A DNA stretch of 64,000 bases from Crotophaga sulcirostris (taxonomy: Eukaryota; Chordata; Aves; Cuculiformes; Crotophagidae), in the NCBI GenBank assembly GCA_013397455.1, contig VYZB01000383.1, positions 529,501 to 593,500 of the forward strand, in the 5' to 3' direction. A program made the position numbers and the translations under genes. The stretch's first letter is position 1. Every line of letters begins with the position of its first letter. Shown here in pieces: positions 51,301-60,300 of the stretch. Under the pieces are notes generated by a model. The model ran no database searches, was not told the origin of the DNA, and saw nothing but the letters and a program-made list of their open reading frames with translations.

Positions 51301-54300
51301 CGCGGTAGAGATGAAGGCTGATTAGAGAGCATTGTCATCCACTTCATCTCACCTGACAGCTGCTTCATCCGTGAATAAAGTTTGCATCCATAGGTAGACC
51401 TTGCCAGTGGTTTCCCCAGGTCCACAGTCTTTGCTTTAGCATGTGGATATTGTGTGGCTGACATGCTTATTCCCCACTTCTGCAAGCCCTCTGCCCATCT
51501 CAGCTGGTCTCTAGAGTAAGTGCTCAGGTGGGTACATTTGCATGGAAGCAAGCTTTTGAAATGCTAAAAAGATGGGAGAGTATGACCAATTATTCACCCT
51601 AAAGGGAAAAGAAAAAAATCTCTAAAGATTTATTTTTAAATACAAGCAATCCAACCCCCTTCTTTTAATCAGTATTCTTTGTAGCAACGTCTGGTTTAAA
51701 TATTGGGGGAGGAGTTGTATTTGAAAAAACAGTCACAGCAAAATGTTTCTTTCCTGCACTTGTTTGTATAATATTCTAATTCCTTGTAAATAAGCACGAC
51801 ATTGTTTAAAGGTATTTTCTACCAAATGTAATTGCTTAGAATGGAGACCTTTAATGCAGGTATTAAAAATCAATAACTGCTTTGTGTTTTCTTTAAATGA
51901 TTCTGTTTAGCATTGTTTGTATTGTGTAATGCCTGCATTGCTCTGCATTATCATCATATGCTGTTTTTCCTCCTGTCACAGAGCAAGACAAGTTTTCTGT
52001 AATTTGTTGACTTCTTAATGTATCTTCAAAAGATTTTATAGAAAGATTATTTGGAGTCACGTGTATACACTGTAACTGCTAATGCAGAAAAAAAAGAAAG
52101 CAAGACAATAATGATACAGTTCCATCATAGCTACTATCATCTGTCTAAAACACCTCTCATCATATAATCACAGCTTTTAAAAACTTGATTCTGGAATTGG
52201 CTTATGTTTTAAGCAAGCCTGAATTTTCTTCTAAGAAATTTTAATTTTAATGTATATTATTTGCATTTTTCAGCAAGTTGCAAAGACCATTTTATGTACA
52301 CATTGAGCATTAAAATAGTTTTCTCCATTGAATTCCCAATGCAGCTGCCGATCCGTTTCTCTGTGCCAAGTCCATTGTTAGTTTGCTTTGTACTGAACTT
52401 CATTATGTGAATTTATTTACAATAGGATGCTTTGACCCAAAATAATTGTGTAAGGCATTGTAATGCCAGTTTCAATATCTTGCCACTTTGTATTGCTGGT
52501 AGTATCTCTGGATACAAATACTAGCATTTTCCAAAAATTGATATGCAACGCTAGTTGCTCACAGCTCAGATTGAATGTTTTCAGCATAGCACATCAAGAA
52601 TATTCTAATATTTATGAGTGCATTCAGCAGAATTTTGCTTTACAAAATCTTTTCTAGTACTGCATGGCAGATACTCTGAATATGGTGGCAAGCCCATGCT
52701 TTGATGTCTATATTAAGGTTATACAATCTACACTTTATTTTCAGGTTCAACAGATTGAACATTATAAACACATTTGTCTCCCTGTTCTCGTCTACAAAGC
52801 ACAGCACTGCAAAAGAGAGACATTAATTATTTAATACTGATTGTTTTATTATTTGAGTTTAATTTCTTTACTAACAACAAGATGTGCTTGATAAGTATAA
52901 GGCAGGGGGACCCAGGTGGTAAAACATTTCTTTATGGCAAATTATTGCCTCCACTCCTGTTGTGCTTTTCCCACTCGTAAGATGGAACAATGACCTTTGT
53001 TTTCCTGAAGGCTTCTGTAAATCCACAGTTAGAAGAGTGCTTAAAGAGGGACTAATTTAAGGGTTTTATTTAAAAACGTTTTTAAAAACCCACTGTTAAA
53101 TAGAGCACAGTGCTCGGAATTTGGAAGGAGCATTTCAGGGATGGATATCTGTAAATCTGACCACTTAAAATATGCATTGATAGCAAGCCTCAAATATTAT
53201 TTCCAGCCTCCAGGTTTTTTTGGGTTTTTTTGTTTGAGGCTTACTCAGTTATTTCTTCACCTTTTTAGTTCTCCAAAGTGAGTGCTCTGCTTTCAAAGAG
53301 AGTTCCACTTGCTTTTCTCTAGGGAAGTATATAGAACAAATCCAATTTGATCAGATTTTTGGTTACTTTCATAACTATATAATGAGATAAGAATTTGATC
53401 AGTGCATGCTGGAATGGAAATTCAGGCAATGAAACATATTGATGTTATAAAGGCATCCTACAGGGATGTCCTTCTCCTATTGTGTTTTTTGTTCCTGTAA
53501 GTGAATTACAGTAAAAATCACTGTCTTACCTTGAGGGAGTCACATTTCTCATGGAAAAATTAAGGGAGACTTGTTCCGTGACTTATTTTTTACCGTGGCT
53601 AGTAGCAAGAATTAAATTATAAGGAAGTTTCATTCCACTTTAACAGACTTTAGAGAGTTTGATGGGAACTGAGTTTGAATTGTTCAGATCTTTGGTGGGG
53701 GTACTAAAGTCAACGATCCACGTGAAGCATTACCCTTTCATTTTGGTGTTTGGGATGCTGTTATAATGGGCAATAACGAAGTGCCCTAGATCTCCATTGG
53801 TTTTGCTTTAAATTGTATGCTGACCCAAGAGAACATACTCAGTTGTATTTACTTTCCTGTTTATCTGTATGAGGTCTGTGAGGCTTGGCTCAGTTTATCT
53901 GAGAACTGTTACAAAATGTACGGAGTTCAAGAGTTCCTGGCAGAGGACTTTGGAAGAATATGCTGTACCACCTGCATAGTGCTCTACAGTATCTCCATTT
54001 CTTTTGTAAATTTATCTGCAAAATACTTTTTTTTTTCCTAAAGAAATGGTAATATTTAATATTCTTTGTTGAAAGCCAGCCAAACTGTATGTGCCAGTGG
54101 GTTGATAGGAACCAGTGGAGGTCCTTCCCTTAATTTCATTTGGGTTTGGATTGGGCTCTGTAGTTATTCATTTGGTGATGGTATGATTTAAGAGTAAATT
54201 GCTAAACACGTCGCAGAATACCCTGGGAAATTCTGGGAACTTGTTTGGATGTCGGAGGTACTTCAGATTCTTTCTGCTGTGTTGCAAGCTGATCTGGGGA

Positions 54301-57300
54301 CACCAAGGGCCCTCCGTTGCTTGAATCATATCCCTGTTTGAATTCCTGATAGTTTTTTTTCCTAGTTATTATTTTTTTTAATTGATATAAAACTTTTGCC
54401 ACAGCTTGTGGACGGGAGAAAAGAAAATCTGTTTCTGGGATATGTGCATGTATTTACCGTCTGGTAACTGAAGATCTGCAGGGCTTAAGAAGCCAGGAAG
54501 GAACCTTCCTTCTTGCCACTTTTTCTCCTTTTCGTGCTAAGCCGTTCTGTCACCATCGGTGCCCAGTCAGCTTCACCTAACTGGTAACATCCCAAGTGCT
54601 GTTATCAAGGCCATTTTCATTCCTTGCTTATCCTGGCCAGGAGGAGGATGAGTCAGGAGGGAATAGCATGGGTTGCCTCACACCTCAAGCATGAACATGA
54701 CGTGGCAAAGCCTAGCCTGAGCCTCCTACTGCGGCAGCTCCAGGCCAGGTCTCCGATGCAGCTGTGCTTCAGATGAGTGTTTTGCTTTCTCTGCACTTTT
54801 TGCAGAGGCCAACCTGTGAAATTGCTGCTTAATTCACGCAAACATCTTTAAAACATGACATGAATCAAAGTAGCTTTAAGAAACCCAGCCCAGTTCCGTT
54901 GTTTATTGATGCCCACAGCTGCCACTGTCTTGAGTACACAATTTTGTGCATAGCTTCGTAGGCAGTTAATTCCTTTTCCTAAGAAAAAAGTGATTTTATT
55001 TATACTAATAGCATGACACACTTCCCCAGGATATGCCTAGCCAAGCTAGTTGTTTGTCCTTGTTAGGCTTTAGGACATAATGTTAGCTTCTTGGTAAATC
55101 ATCTTTTTGTTTTTTTGTCAGTGCTTTCATATCCTTATATTCATTTCCAATGACTGTCATCAAGATTGTCTTAATTGAAAAAACATTCGCTGTAACTCTA
55201 GCAGCTGTTCTACCGTATAAAATCATTTGTTTGTTCAATGCAAGGTTGCTGTAATGGAAAGTAAATGGTCTCTGTTAATAGGTGATATTCTGCCTGCTGC
55301 AGTGTCGTGTTGCTGGAATATGAGCTGTGCTACTGAGGGCATGAAACAAAAGACAAAAAAACCTTTTGTAGTCTTATTTGACTTCTTCCTATAAATTCTT
55401 TTTCTGAAACTGCGTATCTTATCTTTGACTTTCTGTCTAGTTGACCAATTGCATTTGTGACTTAATTACTAAGTCAATGGAATAAACTTATTTTTATAGC
55501 AATCAGGAAGGCCCTGGATGGTTTACAGAAACATGATATAAAAAAAAATTCCCTGTCACTACAGTATTTACCCATTCAGGGAGAACCCTGTGGGCTTTCA
55601 TCTCTTCAGTTCCAGAGCCACTTTTTGAGGTTTACTGTCGTTTCCATTAGATCTTAGAATTTAAATTGGCATCTACTGGACACTGTATTCTACCTGTCAT
55701 TTTGCCTTGACATTTCCTTGTTTTGTAAGTATTATCTGTGAGGTTTTGTCATTGATATGCAGCTGGCAGTCTTCAGTGTGCACACAAGGCAGGTAATACC
55801 TTGGGGAAAGCAAAAGGTATTGCTAAAGCTGCTTTGCTCATGCTGGTATGGAAGTGTGAGTTGCACCGGTGGGTGTATTTGCTAAATGTATGACTAAAGC
55901 AAGCTGTGGTGAAAAGGGAGTGTAAGGGTGTCATTTCTAAAGTACATAACAGAGTTACTGTGCTTGCTTGCTTACAATCTAGTCTTAATACATTTTAGTA
56001 AGTGATGAGCAATGATGTCATTAAACTAGCATGTTTTAAACTATAAAACCTATTTCGGAGGCTTCTTTTTGTTTTATGGGAACTTTTGCATCTACTGCAT
56101 TTACTGAAATTTGAAGTCTTGCTCTTTTAAATGGCTACATTAGATGCATATTTTTGCCTTCACCCTACGTGAATCTAAGTTTCTGGAAATTATACATCTA
56201 GAGATTGTCTCTGTCCAGAGGCACATGATGCCTCTCCTGGCTGTTGCTGTTTGTGGAAGAGGTATCTCTGCCTGTAGAGGTCTTGCTTCTGATGTTCTCC
56301 ATGTGCAGCTCCACTTTTGGTACTCATTACAGCTTTCAGCAGCTTCATGTCTATATTAACCGTTGGAGGTTGTAATGCAGAATTACTGCTGGCTCTCACC
56401 TCCTTTTCTTTGGGGAAAGTGCTGAACATTTTCTGGAGAAGTTGTAAGTAGATACCTGTAGGTGCCTTTAACTGAGTGTAATGAGGGGCAGATGTTCATT
56501 TGTCTTGAGTGATACTTCTACTTCATTTATGTGTTGGTTTCTTCAGCCAACGCAGAAATATCAAATAGCTGAATTCAATACTTGGATTTTCTGGCTACAC
56601 CTGGTAGCAGTTAGAGACAGAGTGTTATGCAGTCGTGTTTGAGGTAAACAGGAATTCAAAGAGAGGTTCATGAAATTTTAAATAGTGGTGAGCACTTGCA
56701 GCAAAAATGTATGGATCTTTCAACTGGGGAATCAGTTCTTCGGCATTAGCTAGAAGAACCCGTTGAGAAGAGCACGCTAACACTGGTTTGGTTTTTTCCT
56801 TCCTCTGTGAGAACTCTAGAACATACCTGCTATCCATTTCTTTGACTTCTATTCTGCAGTTCATAATAAGAGAATTTGAGAGTTGAAAAAGTTACCATGG
56901 TTTATTTCTTCTTTTTTTTTCTTTTTTTTTTTTTTTTTTTTTAAACAACTCAGAACATTCTGGTATATTAAAAAAATGTAGGGGCCAGCTGTCCCTCCTG
57001 AAGTTGTGCCATCTATATCATCTTTTTGGCTCAGTCTTCTGTCCTCTTTTTCTTGTCCAGGCAAATCCTCTGTAGAGAAAGAAATATGCCTTTGTGCCTT
57101 GGAAGCAAAACACATCAAATGGAGGATCTGATAGATAGTCCTTTTTGCTTCTTAATGCCTTTATCTCTTTTCCATTATTCTTCTTATTTTAAGAAACTGT
57201 GGGGTTTTTGTAATTTTTTTTAGGCTGAAAGTTTTCTGGTTCCTAATAATTTCTCAATTGGAAGATTGAGCAATGCTTAACAAGATGAAGCAGGGCTGTT

Positions 57301-60300
57301 TCAGTTCTTCCCTTTTCAAGAAAGAAGAATGTAAATTAAACTAAAAATGCAGTCTCTTATTTTATATAAACATATATAACCGTATAAAAAAAAAATTCTA
57401 AGGCTTTTTTACTGTATTGTAGTGAAAAGATTTCCTGGTGACTTGGTAATATTTTTGCATAGGAAAAAATTTTCTTTATATTTTCTTCTCAATTTGGTGG
57501 AAACTTCAGAAAATATTCCAGACTTTTCTTTTTTTTTTCCAACGCTTCTAATTGATTCCTTACACCTTTTACTTGATCAGTAACCTCACATTGTTAAGGC
57601 TGCTGATCAGGAAATCTGCCCCTTCCCAAGACAGAACTTAGCAGATTTATTTACCTTTCTAAGTCAGTACTAAATTCTTCTGAAGTTTTCTTTTTGTTAG
57701 AAATAGATGTAATAACTTAATTAATAGAGAATATAAGCATGTTAAGCATTTCTATTAAGATATTAAGCACTGTAAAGTCTTTGGCAGTGCCAGAAATTGT
57801 AGAACAAAATATCGAGACTCCTGAAGAAATGTCAGTTGATTTTTCTTTTTTTGTTGATTTGTCTGAGAAAAATAATTTGTTGTTCCAGTTCTGTATCAAC
57901 AATATCTGCTTTATCAAATATGTCCTGTTCCTGCTAGGCACTGGGTGTCCTTCATTTCCTTTTGAAGTCAAAAGGGATTCAACATGTTGCAGCTCAGGCT
58001 GTGATGAATGCTAATGTCTTGATATCTGGTAGATCATTAATATTTATTTGTAAAATGAAAGCAAAATTAGTTTTGACCTTTAGAGCTAAGTCAAAAGGTT
58101 AATCCATGTCCATTTCCAATTTGGTGCACTAATTGCTCCATGTCCTAATTGCGTATAGGACAATAGCTTGTGTTCATTTCAGAGGTAAATCAAACTGTAG
58201 ATGATGGTTTGTATTCATAATTTTGTTCTGTTTGTTTTACTTACAAGTGAATTCCAAATCACTGAATGTGGCTTCTTGGGTTCTGTTTAAAATAAGAAAA
58301 TAAACCAGTATTTCCATTTTTTTTTCCCCAAATTAATGCATACATTCTGCCTAAAACTGGTGTGACATGATATGCTTTATGATATACATAGGATAAAAAT
58401 AAGTTTATGCATTTTTCGGTTACTCAAGTATTAGTATTCTTGGCAGCTCTGAATAGGGGGGGGAAATGCCAGTGTGAAATTAATAACTGCTTTGTTTTCT
58501 TTTATAGCTACACTGTACACATCCTGCATTTTGTTGGGTATATTCCTCAACAGCAGTGTACCAATATTCTTTGAGCTCTTCGTGGAGACAGTCTACCCTG
58601 TTCCAGAAGGGATTACCTGCGGGGTTGTCACCTTTTTGAGTAATATGTTTATGGGAGTGCTTTTGTTTTTCCTCACATTTTACTATACAGGTAAGAAATA
58701 CAAGCTACTTTGAAAATATAATTCTCCATGAAGACATACCCTTGTCATTAAAGGGAGCATTTGCACATGCAATTTCTGTTAATAATCAAATGTTTGAATC
58801 CTCCTATGCTTCAGCAAGGGAGCACTTGGATTGTTCTTTTCTATATGCACGCTAATAAAAAAGAAGTGCTTTAGTGTGAGATGGAATATATATAATCATG
58901 TTCTGCTTACAGTTTGCTACAGCCAGAAACCATCAAGGTACTGCTGTCAAATTTTTATAAAGGCCTGGTAATGTGACCATTAATAATGATTGTGTCTGTG
59001 GGTGGTAAAACCACAATAAAGCTAATCCAGTCTCATGCTTCAGGGTGTAACTGGATTGCTCAGGAGGAGCAGAGAAGAAAAACTTTATTTACGGTCAGCT
59101 TTATTCAGTGGGTTGAACATTCCATCGTAGGGGAGAGAGGAGCTCTTGACCACTGCTCAAAGACAAAATACTCATTCCTTTAGGTGGAATCCAGTGGCCT
59201 AATGAGGCAGAACAATGTTTTACTTGATATTTTCATCACCTTCTACAGATTCTCTCATCTCTCGAGTATTATTATAGCTGCTTCGTCGTAACTCATAGCT
59301 GTAACTTTCAACTTGCTATTTAGTAGACTATAATATATATTATTACTCTAAGCTGTAAAATAAGAACCCATCTTGCTTTTGGAAGCATTGGAAATTGTGA
59401 GCTTTTATATGTTATCATGAGCACTTGTACTGCTTAAGTTGGTGTGGTTTATGACTAAGAGGAGACTGAAAAATTTCAGAATGAATTGTGCTTGAAATCA
59501 TGAAGATTATAACCTGGAGCAAATTTTCAGTGTGGTTTGTCTGTCTTTCTGACAGGGAATCACAAGTAGGTTAAAAACCCTGTTCCAAAGTGTGGTCTGT
59601 GAACAAAAGCAGAGAAATTAGATTTTGAGTTTTGGGGTTTTTTTGATACTGAACTGCATCATTGTAAAATCTGAATTCTATCCCTGCTAGCCTCAGGTGG
59701 CATGATATTTAGTCTTTCCATTTTAAAGAATGCTTTTATGATTAATAGTAATTGGTGTGAACTCTGTTCGCATATACTGTTATTTCCAACATTTACACCT
59801 GAGCTCAGAGGATTACGCATAATACTCTGAGGATATTTTCAGCCTTTTTCAGAGTAACAATCCAATGTCTCACTTCTGACTGAAGAATTATGGTGAAGTG
59901 AACTTGTTCCCTCATAAATAGGGTATTTGGGGCCGTTTTTTTCCTTTTAGTATTTCTTTCCCTAGCAGGTATCAGTAAATGCAGGTAAGGATAAACGTGA
60001 AGTTATTATATCCTTACACTTGGAATATTTTCCCTATTTCCCTAAAAAAAAATCAAAAAATAATTTGTGCTTGGAATGGTTCATTCTCCGTGGTGCAGTT
60101 TCACAAATGATTGAAAGTACCAGAGCACATGTGGTCACAGGGGGGATCAATGAACTGGGTTCTATTAGCTCCTTTGATAAAAAAGTTCTTTAGAAGTTAG
60201 ATAATGATATTACACAATTTTCTTTCATTTGATTCAAGTACGTCCTCTAATGGCACTTAGGAAGCTTACAGGTAAACCAGAACTCAGTCAAATTCATCTT

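Larger units (their letters stand above)
48135..58507 (+). other. SLC49A4 intron 7 (10.4 kb)
   Basis: GTATTG donor and TATAG acceptor. Mostly AT-rich, with poly-A/T and GT tracts. A GC-richer island at about 50770-51560 has open frames on both strands without recognised homology. No CR1 copy noticed, which is sparse for an intron this size next to the others. Confidence 0.88.

Noticed and set aside
56907..56942. Poly-T tract as the tail of a minus-strand processed pseudogene
   Set aside because: No coding remnant or retro-element body recognised on the expected side.
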